Shown here: positions 31,836 through 41,892 of the stretch, in pieces
Layout of the letters: every line of letters starts with the position of its first letter
Numbering within the stretch: the stretch's first letter is position 1
Source: Raphanus sativus
Lineage: Eukaryota; Streptophyta; Magnoliopsida; Brassicales; Brassicaceae
Reading direction: 5' to 3'
Assembly (NCBI RefSeq): GCF_000801105.2
Contig: NC_079516.1
Coordinates: 30,355,643 to 30,419,642 of the forward strand
Length of the DNA stretch: 64,000 nucleotides
The notes under the pieces: model-generated
What the model was told of the DNA's origin: nothing
The model's database searches: none
What the model saw: the letters and a program-made list of their open reading frames with translations, nothing else
Translations under genes and position numbers: made by a program

Positions 31836-32395
31836 AGAGTTAAGCTTCTCCGGTGGAACAGTGTTTTGATGAACAGTACCCGGATGAACAGTGTCGCGGT
31901 GAACAGTGTTGATGAACATTGTTCGGATAAACAATGTTCGGATGAACAGTGTTTTCGAGAACAGTGTCGCGAAAAATAGTGTTTCAGTGAACAGTGCCAT
32001 GATGAACAGTATCGACCAACGTCGGATGAACAGTGTCGATCAATACTGGATGAACAGTGTGATCGATTTCGGATGAACAATATCGATCAATATGGGATGA
32101 ACAGTGTTCGGATGAAAAGCGTTTTCGTGAACAATTCTGCGATGAACATTGTTTCGCTGAACAATGCTGTGATGAAAAGTATCGATCGACGTTGGATGAA
32201 CAGTGTCGATCGATGCGGGATTAACAATACCTAGATGAACAAAACTCATATGAACAGTACCGCATGAACAGTTCTCGCATGAACAGTACTCTGATGAATT
32301 GTACCGGATGAACAGTATCCGCGTGAACCCTACTGTGATGAACAGTACTTCGATGAATAGTACCGGGGTGAACAGTGTTCGCGTGAACAATGTCG
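31836..32395 (-). repeat. GATGAACAGTGTCG minisatellite (unit about 15-30 bp)
   Basis: Dozens of degenerate units of (GG)ATGAACAGT followed by GTCGATCGATGCG, GTTTTCG or ACCG. On the minus strand one frame reads SIDTVHP repeats. Similar blocks lie at 37165-37530 and 38318-38480, each between the integrase fragment and the gag start. Confidence 0.9.
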
Positions 32396-32690
32396 TTTGA
32401 CGGTTTGTGTACTCTGTCGATCAGCGGTTCTTGTAGGGTGTTGGTCGATTTGTGGTCTATGATGTCGATCTATGTTGTTTGGAGGGTATCGATCGTATCA
32501 TCCATCGTAGACTTACGGATCGTGCATAAACCAGCAGATTACTTCTTTGAAGAAGGTAAAAATCCTCTCTTCATTGTTGTTCCTGGTATGTACCTGAACG
32601 GAAGAAATTTTTTTATCAGTTTTGGAACAATAGTAAAACCTAGACTAAATCTAACTAGAAAAGATCTAATGACGATCAAAACTCGCCAAA
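32396..32690 (-). pseudogene. Ath-V gag N-terminus and leader
   Basis: Related to 38480-38730: a short conserved N-terminal segment (ATG..GAGGATTTTTACCTTCTTC.. on the minus strand, with a SKKQSAGLCMI-like reading in the better copy) followed by Ser-Ile-Asp repeats. The PBS is reduced to CTCGCCAAAT. No capsid segment is present. Confidence 0.6.
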
Positions 32691-32858
32691 TTTGATATCA
32701 CTCAAATTACCTTAAGAAGTGATTTTTACTCTCATCAAAAGAGGTCAATTGTAGTACTTAGGGATCAAACACACAGGGAGCTAGGACACACACTAGATCT
32801 AAAGATATATGATTAAGCTATGCTAATAGATTATGAAAACAATAAATAAATAAATAAG

Positions 32859-35483
32859 ACTGCTGCGAGATTTCTTCATATCGGGCAGCTTTGACCCAAT
32901 GTTGAACCAGACAAATATTTCCTCATTCCCAAAAAAAAGAAGCCGCGAGACATGACGGAGTTCAGACCTATTAGCCTCTGCAATGTTAGCTATAAGATTA
33001 TATCTAAGCTTCTATGCAAGAGCCTCAAGAGGGTTATCCCACGCCTGATCTCGGAGACACAATCGGCTTTTGTGGCAAAACGTTTGATTACTGATAATAT
33101 TCTGATAGCACAGGAAAATTTTCATGCCCTACAAACGAATCACAGATGTAGAGAGGACTTCATGGCTATCAAGACAGACATGCGCAAAGCATACGATAGA
33201 GTATAGTGGAATTTCATAGCGGCTTTGATGTTAAAGACGGGCTTTGATGAAAGACTGGTTGACCTCATTATGTGTTGTGTCACGTCGGTCTCATATGAAG
33301 TCCTAGTCAATGGACAACCAAGAGGGCGAATTCTACCAAAGCGAGGGTTGAGACAAAGAGACCCACTCTCCCCCGAGGATATCCCACCTCCTCTTTGCGG
33401 ACGACAGTCTTTTCTTCTGCAAGGCGGATATAAGCCAATGAAAGGAGATCATGGACACTCTAGATATCTATGGGAAAGCATCAGGACGAAGACTAAACGC
33501 ATCCAAATCCTCAATGTTCTTTGGAAATAAAGTACCGGTTTCGAGGAAACAAGACATAAAAGGAGTTCTCGGCTTTTCTTGTGAAAGCGGTATGGGCATG
33601 TACCTCGGATTACCCGAGCAAATATGCGGCTCAAAGATAAAAGTTTTTTCATTTGTACAAGATCGGCTCAATGGACGAGTAAACACTTGGTCATCAAGAC
33701 TCGTATCCAAAGGAGGCAAAGAAGTCCAAATAAAATCTGTGGCCCAAGCAGTTCCGACATATGTGATGTCATGCTATTTACTCCCACAAGGCATTACAGA
33801 CAAGTTAAAGAGTACAAATTCTAACTTCTGGTGGAGTTCGAAACAAAACAGTAGAGGCATGCATTGGATAGCATGTGACCAAATCTGTACCCCGAAAGTT
33901 TCCGGGGGACTAGGTTTTCGGGATCTTCATGATTTCAATATGTCACTTCTTGCAAAACAATTATGGAGACTAATACACTATCCAGACTCACTGTTGGCAC
34001 GAGTGTTAAAAGGAAGATATTATGCTAATACTTCTCCTTTGGAAGATCGGAGGTCATACTCACCATCATATGGATGGCGTAGTATTATGGCAGCAAGGCC
34101 TCTTCTCAGATCAGGTATTCGGAGGACGATTGGCACAGGTCGAGAAACAAGGGTATGGAGTGACTCATGGGTTCCAGATTCAGTTTCCCGACCACTTAAA
34201 CCCGCATATCACATCGTTTATAGACTACCCCAACTCCTTGTCCATTCTTTTATTAGGAATGATACAAAGGAATGGGATATACAACTTTTACAGGAATTCT
34301 TTCACCCAGAGGGTATTCCTTTAATCATGGGACTGAAACCTTCCTGGTCGTCCTCTTCAGACAGATATGTTTGACAGCACACAAAGTCGAGAGTATATTC
34401 AGTTAAGACAGGCTATGACCTACTCTGCTCGACCAAGTTAAGCCTCTCACATGAGAGGGTTCTAGAACCAAGTATCACGAGTCTCCAGAGTCATGTGTGG
34501 AAGATAAAAGCTCCGAGTAAGATTAAACATTTTCTGTGGCAGGCTATCTCGGGCTGTGTGGCAACGGCATAGAATCTCACTTATAGACACATGGGCACCG
34601 ATAGGAGTTGTCCTAGATGTGCTGGCCCAGTGGAGTCGATAAATCATCTTCTTTTTGAATGCCCCCCAGCCTACATGTTTGGGCTTTATCGGACTATCTG
34701 TCCCCTCCGGGTTACTTTCCGAGTACATCTATATACCAAAACTTGTATCTCCTGTTTTGGAAGAGAAAAGAGGTGGCTTCATTGAGTCCACAATTCGATA
34801 CTTTCCCTTGGATCTGTTGGTTTATTTGGAAAGCGAGGAACGACAAACTCTTTAATGGAAAAGACGTCCCCGATGGATACTCTACAACATGTGACTCTCG
34901 AAGCAGAGTGTTGGAGGAAAGTTAACGAGAAGGAAGAAGCCGATGAGGATCACGATGAACCTCCTCTGGCGGAAGTTGAGACAGTGCCCCCCTTGGATAC
35001 CCCGACACCCTACCTGCCAAATTGATGCATCATGGATCGATAATGGCATGGTAAGTGGACTAGGGTGGAGTCTTAAGGATCAAATGGGCTGTGAGGTTTT
35101 CGTCTTACGAGCATGCAACAGGAGTCTATCAGCCCTTCATGCTGAGATGGAAGGTTTGCTATGGGCGACATCATGTTTGAAGGACATGAGGATTACGTCG
35201 ATTCGACTGGAGACGGATTGCTCGGACTTGGTGGACATGACCGTGAACCCGACGGATTGGCCAATGTTCGCGTAGAGATCGAGATCTTCCAGAGGCTTCA
35301 AGAGGATCTCGAGGATATGAGTCTTTCTCATATTTTCGGAACTGGAACACTCGAGCAGATGCGTTAGCAAAGGAAGCACGGGCAAGGGGCCATATCTTCT
35401 CCCATATAGATCAGACACGGCCAGACGAAGATGCTCTACGGAGGATCGACCGACTGATCACCACTTGATCTAGCTTAGATGAG
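32859..35483 (+). mobile_element. L1-type LINE, 5'-truncated and degenerate, with 35-bp TSD
   Basis: Flanked by TAA(T/C)AGATTATGAAAAC..(A/G)TAAATAAATAAATAAG at 32824-32858 and 35484-35518. It encodes RT from the ADMTEFRPISLCN region (32950) through KTDMRKAYDRV, a stop, LRQRDPLSP, and the [10 protein letters not shown] catalytic box (33395-33420, in a shifted frame after an internal deletion). The 33451-34374 thumb/connection ORF follows, then zinc-binding and RNase H domains (34500-35470: QIDASWID, LHAEMEGLLW, LETDCSDLVD). There are several stops. No poly-A tail is visible. Same family as 23796-25082. Confidence 0.88.
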
Positions 35484-35762
35484 TAACAGATTATGAAAAC
35501 AGTAAATAAATAAATAAGCAGTAAATAAGCAGTAAACAAGTTGAACAAGACAATTATTCAACAAGGCAGGGAGTTGTTTGATGGAAGGATGGTTGCTAGA
35601 TCTAGGGTTTCTATTCAGGTTATCAGGATTATAGAGGTATGAATGCCTATATGAGATGCTTGTATGATACTAAAGAACCCAACTAAACAATAGCCCAACT
35701 ATCGTTGTGACCATCTAATCACTAGAACCGATGAACACACCCTTGGCGAGTCATAGATTAGG

Positions 35763-35920
35763 GCATCGATCGAATTGCTGTCGCATGTATCGATCGACTT
35801 GCTGTCGCATGTATCGATCGACTTGCTGTCGCATGTATCGATCGACTTGCTGTCGCATATATCGATCGACTTGCTGTCGCATGTATCGATAGATATACTG
35901 TCGCATGTATCGATTGTCAT
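35763..35920 (+). repeat. 24-bp VNTR with TCGATCGA (about 7 units)
   Basis: Seven 24-bp units based on TCGATCGACTTGCTGTCGCA; the last two are degenerate. The same place in other Ath-V LTRs holds 3 to 4 units. Confidence 0.92.
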
Positions 35921-36892
35921 GTACTCCGCGTCTATCGATAGATTACTCTATAGGAGTATCGATCGATGCGCTACTAGTAAGATCTATGCGCGTAGGTTGA
36001 ATACAGTTCACCAAGCAATCACCCAGTCAGCTGTCGTTTGTTCCAAGTAAATTGTTGGCTCAGAGAAGATAGATCCAAGGATTTGTATCTTTGTATTCAT
36101 GTGTAGGTTAGCTACCCCTACACAAGCATTATGCATAATCTTCTAAGATGTATATCACATGCTCAGGGATTCATATTTGGGGCTAATCCCACATAACCTA
36201 TCTGAACCCTAAACCTAACAGGTGGATCTATTCAGACATGAAGTTTGTCACAGATCTCATAGATGAATATATATGAAATTGCATCAAAATATAAAACCAA
36301 AACCAATGGAGTTCCAGGAGAACTCTCAAGGAAATTTTCCCTTCTCTCCTAACCAAGAACAATAGAATAATGAAGCAAAAAGAGCGTAGCCGTCAACAAT
36401 GGCTTAGAAAACACATAAATATGATTATTGGTAATTTGTGGTTGCTTCTGGGCTTCAGTCAGTCATTAAACATAATCAGCCTGCACTCTGGCTTCCATAT
36501 TAATCGATGCTGCACCGATCGATATGCATTCCTCTTCTCGACAGCTTCCTCTTGCGAGGCAGACTGACCACTCTTCAGTAAAACGGGCATAATTTCCTAT
36601 CTAACTGTTGGATGGAATTCAAACCGGTAGCATTGGAAATCTAACTCAAATATCTACCTTGTGTCAAAAGATCAGATCAAACGCACTAAGGCAAGGTCAC
36701 CATCCATAGCTAAACATCTGACACGTCTGTGCAGTTCTGCACCACAAGGTTCCAAAAGACACCAAAATCACCACTTTTCTCTGAAACGCCTCTGAACCTG
36801 TAAATACTCTAAATTGACTCTATATTATAGTAAATAGTATCTAAAACACTTATATTCGATGGATAAAATCGGGTCAAAATCATGGTATATCA

Positions 36893-37140
36893 AAAACTTT
36901 CTGAAGTTGCGGCTTGTGAACTGGAGTCCGTTTTCGGTGACAATTTCATGAGGGGTTCCGAAGCTTGTGATCACGTTTGTCCATAGAAATTTCCTGATTT
37001 GGAGATCCGTTATCTTGGCTAGTGCTTCAGCTTCCATCCATTTTGTGAAATAGTCAGTCACTACTAGCAGGAAGACCTTCTACCCCGGTGCCATTGGGAA
37101 TTTCCCTACGATATCCATGCCTCATTTTCGAAAGAGTAAA
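36893..37140 (-). pseudogene. Tat-B-type integrase fragment, module 2
   Basis: Reads LTDYFTKWMEAEALAKITDL..TNVITSFGTPHEIVTENGLQ and, in another frame, MDIVG near 37110. It is near-identical to 38038-38310 and to 11489-11603 plus 31725-31810. It is placed between an LTR end and the GATGAACAGT minisatellite. Confidence 0.8.
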
Positions 37141-37164
37141 TGGGAACTTAGAGATTTAAGCTAC

Positions 37165-37530
37165 TCTGGTGGAACAGTGTTTTGATGAACAGTACCCGGA
37201 TGAACAGTTTCGCGATGAACAGTGTTTTGATGAACAGTGTTCGGATGAACATTGTTTTCGTCAATAGTGTCGCGATGAACAGTGTTTCCGTGAACAGTAC
37301 CGTGATTAACAGTATCGATCGACGTCGGATGAACAGTGTCGATCGATGCAGGGTGAACAGTGTCGATCGATTTCAAATGAACAGTATCGATCGATATGAG
37401 ATGAACAGTGCTTTCGTGAACAGTGCCGTGATGAATAGTGTTTCGGTGAACAGGACTGTGATGAACAGTATCGATCGACGTCGGATGAATAGTGTCGATC
37501 GATGCGGGATGAACAGTAAATATGATTTCT
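37165..37530 (-). repeat. GATGAACAGT / TCGATCGA minisatellite, module 2
   Basis: Runs of ATGAACAGTG separated by 5-17 bp, several carrying GTCGATCGA (37325, 37343, 37367, 37388, 37469, 37495). The minus strand reads SIDTVHP. It joins LTR sequence (AAATATGATTTCTGGCC) at about 37527 without a gag start or PBS. Confidence 0.9.
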
Positions 37531-38037
37531 GGCCGTCTAGGGGTATATTGGTAATTTGTGGTTGCTTCTAAGCTTCAGTCGGTCATTAAACATAATCGGC
37601 CCGCATTCTGGCTTCCATATCGATCGATATGCAGTGTGCAGCATCGATCGATATGCATTCCTCTTCTGGACAGCTTCTTCTTCTCGATAGCTTCCTCTTG
37701 CGAGGCAGACTGGCCACTCTTTAGTAAAACAAGCATAACCTCCTATCTAACCGTTGGATGGACCTCAAACCAGTGGAATTGAAAAGCTAATTCAAAGATC
37801 TACCTTGTGTCAAAAGATCAGATCAATCGCACCGGGGAAGATCTCCATCCATAGCTAAAGATCTGACACGTCTGTGCAGTTCTGCACCAAAAGGCTCCAA
37901 AAGACACCAAAATCACCACTTTCCTCTGAAGCGGCCCTGAACCTGTAAATACTCTAAATAGACTCTACATTGTAGTAAAAAGTATTTAATACACTTATAT
38001 ACTATGGGTAAAATCGGGTCAAAATCATGGTATTTCA
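37531..38037 (-). repeat. Ath-V LTR, partial (module 2)
   Basis: Matches the right 500 bp of the Ath-V LTR (compare 36400-36892), ending GGTATTTCA where relatives have GGTATATCA. The right flank is AAAACTTTCTGAAG. Two TCGATCGA sites lie near 37620 and 37644. Confidence 0.85.
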
Positions 38038-38310
38038 AAAACTTTCTGAAGTTGCGGCTTGTGAACTGGGGTCCGTTTTCGGTGACAATTTCGTGAGAGG
38101 TTCCAAAGCGTGTGATCACGTTTGTCCATAGAAATTTCCAGACTTGGAGATCCGTTATCTTGGCTAGTGCTTCAGCTTCCACCCATTTTGTGAAATAGTC
38201 AGTCACTTATAGGAAGAAGACCTTCTACCCCGGTGCCATTGGGAATTTTCCTACGATATCCATGCCTCATTTTCAGAAGGGTCAATGGGAACTTAGAGAT
38301 TTAAGCTTCT
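38038..38310 (-). pseudogene. Tat-B-type integrase fragment, module 3
   Basis: LTDYFTKWVEAEALAKITDL followed by TNVITRFGTSHEIVTENGPQ. Same junctions as module 2. Confidence 0.8.
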
Positions 38311-38317
38311 CCGGTGG

Positions 38318-38480
38318 AATAGTGTTTTGGTGAACAGTACCCGGATGAACAGTGTCGCTGCGAACAGTGTTTTTCGTGAACAGTGCCGCGATGAACAGTG
38401 CCTTGATGAACAGTATCGATCGACGTCGGATGAATGGTGTCGATCGATGCGGGATGAACGGTGTCGATCGATTTCGGATG
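38318..38480 (-). repeat. GATGAACAGT / TCGATCGA minisatellite, module 3
   Basis: Shortest of the three blocks; ATGAACAGTG units with GTCGATCGA at 38418, 38439 and 38463. Confidence 0.9.
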
Positions 38481-38730
38481 AACAGTATAGGTCGATTTGT
38501 GGTGTATGCTGTCGATCGATGCTGCTTGGAGGGTTTCGATCGTTTCATCACTCGTAGACTTACAGATCATGCATAAACCAGCAGATTGCTTCTTTGAAGA
38601 AGCTAAATATCCTCTCTTCATTGTTGTTCCTGGTATGTACCTCAAACGGAAGAAATTTTTTTATCAGTTTTTGCACAATAGTAAAACCTAGACTAGATCT
38701 AACTAGAAAAGATCTAATGGAGATCAAAGC
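38481..38730 (-). pseudogene. Ath-V gag N-terminus and leader, module 3
   Basis: From ATG at about 38621 the minus strand reads MKRGYLASSKKQSAGLCMIC, then a short acidic stretch, then SIDS/SIDT repeats that run on into the minisatellite (38480-38318), ending TVPPEKLKSLSSH and a stop at about 38282. No capsid or protease segment follows. The host protein-like start is preceded by a leader and then the PBS. Confidence 0.65.
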
Positions 38731-38749
38731 TCCCCGGCAACGACGCCAA
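38731..38749 (-). other. Primer binding site, tRNA-Asp type (Ath-V)
   Basis: CCCCGGCAACGACGCCA, one mismatch from the tRNA-Asp 3' end, next to the LTR (which has lost its first bases). Confidence 0.85.
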
Positions 38750-39159
38750 ATATCACTCAAATTACCCTAAGAAGTGATTTTTACTTTCATCAAAAGAGGT
38801 CAATTATAGTACTTAGGGATCGAATCCACAGGGAGCTAGGACACACACTAGATCTAAAGATATATGATTAAGCTAGGCTAAGAGATTATGAAAACAGTAA
38901 ATAAATAAATAAGCAATAAATAAGCAGTATACAAGTTGAACAAGACAATTATTCAACAAGGGAGAGAGTTGTTTGATGGAAGGATGGTTGATAGATCTAG
39001 GGTTTCTATTCAAGTTATCAGGATTATAGAGGGATGAATGCCTATATGAGATGCTTGCATGATATTAAAGAATTCAACTAAACAATAGCCCAACTATCGT
39101 TGTGACCATCTAATCACTAGAACCAATGAATACACCCCTGGTGAGTCATAGATTAGGGC

Positions 39160-39243
39160 ATCGATCGACTTGTTGTCGCATGTATCGATCGACTTGCTGT
39201 CGCATGTATCGATCGACTTGCTGTCGCATGTATCGATCGATAT
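39160..39243 (+). repeat. 24-bp VNTR with TCGATCGA, split by a solo LTR
   Basis: Three complete 24-bp units and the start of a fourth; the unit remainder resumes at 40586. The insertion site lies inside a TCGATCGATAT word. Confidence 0.9.
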
Positions 39244-39598
39244 TGTTGGGGTCAAAAACGGTCACAACGAAATTAACGTTCGAAAATATTTCTCGAAGAG
39301 ATAATTCTCGTAAAAATTACTTAAACCAACTTTTACGATAAAATTCTTGAATAGATTTGTCCGCAGCGTCGAAACAAGCTCCAATGGTTCGTGTTGACAA
39401 CGAAGTTAGTATCAAAACATTCGTTAGAAATATACGTCTTTGTTTTCTTTACGAAAGAAATCGTAAAGATCGAATACTTGCGAAGAACTTTACGATTAGA
39501 TCGTATCTTCGTTAAAAACACGATTACTCGAAACAACAAAAGATCAACAACGGCAAAGGCTTGACTCAATCATCGGGAAGCAGCCAAAGGAACGCCGG

Positions 39599-39722
39599 GC
39601 TCGGTCGTTATAGCGACCGAGCCCAAACACAAGCTCGGTCGCATAGCGACCGAGCCCAAGCACAAGCTCGGTCGCTATAGCGACCGAGCCCAAAGACAAG
39701 CTCGGTCGCTATAGCGACCGAA
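39599..39722. repeat. Four TCGGTCGCTATAGCGACCGA palindromes in the solo Tat LTR
   Basis: Four units of CGGTCGCTATAGCGACCG (one with TTA for CTA, one lacking CT), spaced 33-34 bp, separated by CCCAA(A/G)CACAAG spacers. Confidence 0.95.
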
Positions 39723-40135
39723 CATGCGTACTACACGGTCTTTCCGTAGCATCCAAAATCTTCCGAAACAATAATACAAAGTAAAATTATGCAGTCTCGA
39801 CTACCCTCACTACAACTTTCCGCAAACCACGGGGTCATCAGTCTGGTTTTTGATAAAACCGCGGAAAATTTACTTTATCGAAGAAACCGTAACGAAACGT
39901 CTCGAATCAAAAGACGGCCCAAAGAGTCCTAAACTTGATTCGAGGCCCGCTTACGATTTCTTAGACCCATAAGCCTTATGACGGTTTATACTTGGAAGAT
40001 AAACATCAAATTCCGCGGATAAATGGAAAGTTTCTGCAGATAATCATGAAAGACGGAAAAATGAAATATCTCTATTTTTTGGACTATGACGGCTTAAGGG
40101 CAAAAGAGAAAGACGTAAACCAACCTAGGAGGGAG

Positions 40136-40146
40136 TATATAAGGGG
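40136..40146 (+). promoter_or_regulatory. TATA box of solo Tat LTR
   Basis: TATATAAGGGG, conserved with the complement at 30875-30885 and 11987-11995. Confidence 0.55.
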
Positions 40147-41072
40147 TTCAAGATGAGAGGCAAAAAGGGACAACTCTTTTAGACTCATAATTCTCGACAC
40201 TTAGAAACTTAGGCTTTATTCTCGACAAGTTCGGTTTCTATGATTGGCACTCAATTACTAGACGAACTCGCCCAGGCAGTTCGATCTCTTGTCTAGCTCT
40301 ATCAATTGAACTACGTTCGGCTTGATCCTCGAAAGGGGTACGTAGGCAGCCTTTAATAAGGTTCAGACCGAAATAAATCAAAAACCGTTTCTGTAACGTT
40401 TTCGTATTTTGTTATCGAGCTGCGACTCAACTAGGTTTAAGGTTTTAGGTCGCTAGAGCTAGATAACTCGCTGACAGCACTTGCGGCTAAAGCCCTTATA
40501 ATCCCTTGTAATGCCCGCAGTGCTCTTACGCGGACCCCTTATTTATACAATAATTTGATGGTGCGAATTTTGGTTCCCACAGATTTGTTGTCGCATGTAT
40601 CGATTGTCATGTACCCCGCGTCTATCGATCGATTACTATATAGGAGTACCGATCGATGTGCTACTAATAAGCTTTATGCGCGTAGATTGAATACAGTTCG
40701 CCAAACAATCACCCAGTAAGCTGTCGCTTGTTCCAAGTGAATTGCTGGCTCAGAGAAGATAGATCCAAAGATTTGTATCTTTGTATTCATGTGTAGGTTA
40801 GCTACTCCTACACAAGCATTATGCATGGTCTTCTAAGATGAATATCACATGCTCAGAGATTCATATTTGGGGCTAATTCCACATAACCTATCTGAACCCT
40901 AAACCTAACAGGTGGATCTATTCAGACATGGAGTTTGTTACAGAACTCATAGATGAATAGATATGAAATTGCATAAAAATATAAAATCAAAACCAATGGA
41001 GTTTCAGGAGGACTCTGAAGGAGTTCATCCCTTCTCTCCTAACCAAGAACAATAAAACAATGAAGTAAAAAG

Positions 41073-41713
41073 TGTTGGGGTCAAAATCGGTCAAGACGAA
41101 ATCGATGCCCGAAAGTCCTCGGAAAAACCAAGTGATAGTCAAAACCTCGAAAAACGAGAAAACGAATAACCGAAACGGATTACCCGAGGGACACGGCCCC
41201 GGGCGCCGGCGGTTGGACCCGAGCCACGGCCCGGGCACCGGAGGCTGTGCCCACACCAAAGCCCCGGGCGCCGGCGGTTAGACCCGAGCCACGGCCCCGA
41301 ACGCCGGCGGCTGCGCCCACGTCGTGGCTCCGGCGCCGGCGGCTGGACCCGCGTCCCACGGCCAGCACGGGGCTAGCCGCCCGGCTACCACGGCCAGCAC
41401 GGGCGCTAGCCGCCGGCGGCCACGGCCAGCACGGGGCTAGCCGCCCGGCGGCCACGGCCAACACGGGCGCTAGCAGCCGGCGGCCACGGCCAGCACGGGG
41501 GCTAGCCGCCCGGCGGCCACGGCCAGCACGGGCGCTAGCCGCCGGCGGCCACGGCCAGCACGGGGGCTAGCCGCCTGGCGGCTACGGCCAAGGCCGGGGT
41601 CGGCTGCTCGGTTCCTTCGTTTTACGGGTGTTCGTGTTCGTTTTTCGGAGGGTTTTTCGTATGACAAATAGACTCAGCCGTTGATTTCAAGATAACCGTT
41701 TTTAACCCCAACA
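41073..41713 (-). repeat. Tat-C 3' LTR
   Basis: 641 bp beginning TGTTGGGGTCAAAATCGG and ending TTTTTAACCCCAACA, so the ends form an inverted repeat of about 14 bp. Most of the length is a GC-rich tandem repeat. Confidence 0.82.
41196..41600. repeat. GC-rich minisatellite in the Tat-C 3' LTR
   Basis: Tandem units of about 30-33 bp based on GGCCAGCACGGGGCTAGCCG plus CCCGGCGGCCAC, preceded by CGCCGGCGG-GGACCCGAGCCACGG units. GC content is far above the surrounding AT-rich DNA. Long ORFs across it in several frames (Arg/Pro/Ala-rich) are composition artefacts. Confidence 0.92.
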
Positions 41714-41828
41714 GTTAGCCCCCCAGCATGCAAGATGCGGAAGCGATTTTGTGTGCGGAAGATTTGAAAATCGAAATTTTCGGCTAGGAATATTTTATTC
41801 CGAAAAACTCTACCACCTTTGATTTCTT

Positions 41829-41837
41829 ATAAGTAGC
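41829..41837 (+). promoter_or_regulatory. TATA-like box of the Tat-C antisense ORF
   Basis: TATAAGTAG, 64 bp upstream of the antisense ORF ATG (41893), followed by a pyrimidine-rich leader (CCCCATCCCCCTCTCATTTTTC). This suggests transcription independent of the minus-strand LTR promoter. Confidence 0.45.
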
Positions 41838-41892
41838 ACCCCATCCCCCTCTCATTTTTCACTCACTCTCCTCTTCTCAAATTTTAGAAAAT

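Larger units (their letters stand above)
32693..36892 (-). repeat. Ath-V LTR interrupted by a LINE
   Basis: TGATATCACTC...GGTATATCA. Removing the LINE and one TSD leaves about 1540 bp, in line with the 1471-bp solo LTR plus three extra 24-bp VNTR units. The right flank is AAAACTTTCTGAAG (integrase), identical to the flank of the solo LTR at 11489. Confidence 0.88.
39244..40581 (+). repeat. Solo Tat LTR with imperfect TSD GATAT/GATTT
   Basis: 1338 bp, TGTTGGGGTC...GGTTCCCACA. The flanks are GATAT (39239-39243) and GATTT (40582-40586). It is homologous in reverse to 30496-31719. It contains the palindrome array (39599-39722) and the TATATAAGGGG box (40136). Confidence 0.88.
38751..41072 (-). 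repeat. Ath-V LTR, 5' side of module 3, interrupted by a solo Tat LTR and truncated by Tat-C
   Basis: Starts (A)TATCACTCAAATTACCC, continues through the 24-bp VNTR (39160-39243), is interrupted at 39244-40581 and ends at AATGAAGTAAAAAG (41072), where Tat-C begins. The remaining part of the LTR is not found beyond Tat-C. Confidence 0.85.

Noticed and set aside
31832..32390. Cys/Ser/His-rich and Val-His repeat ORFs
   Set aside because: Alternative-frame readings of the GATGAACAGT minisatellite; only the SID frame is linked to the gag start.
41180..41667. Long Arg/Ala/Pro ORFs in the GC-rich block
   Set aside because: Open in several frames on both strands because of GC-rich repeats; no conserved start or domain. 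The same applies to 45508-46338 beyond its RNase H part.
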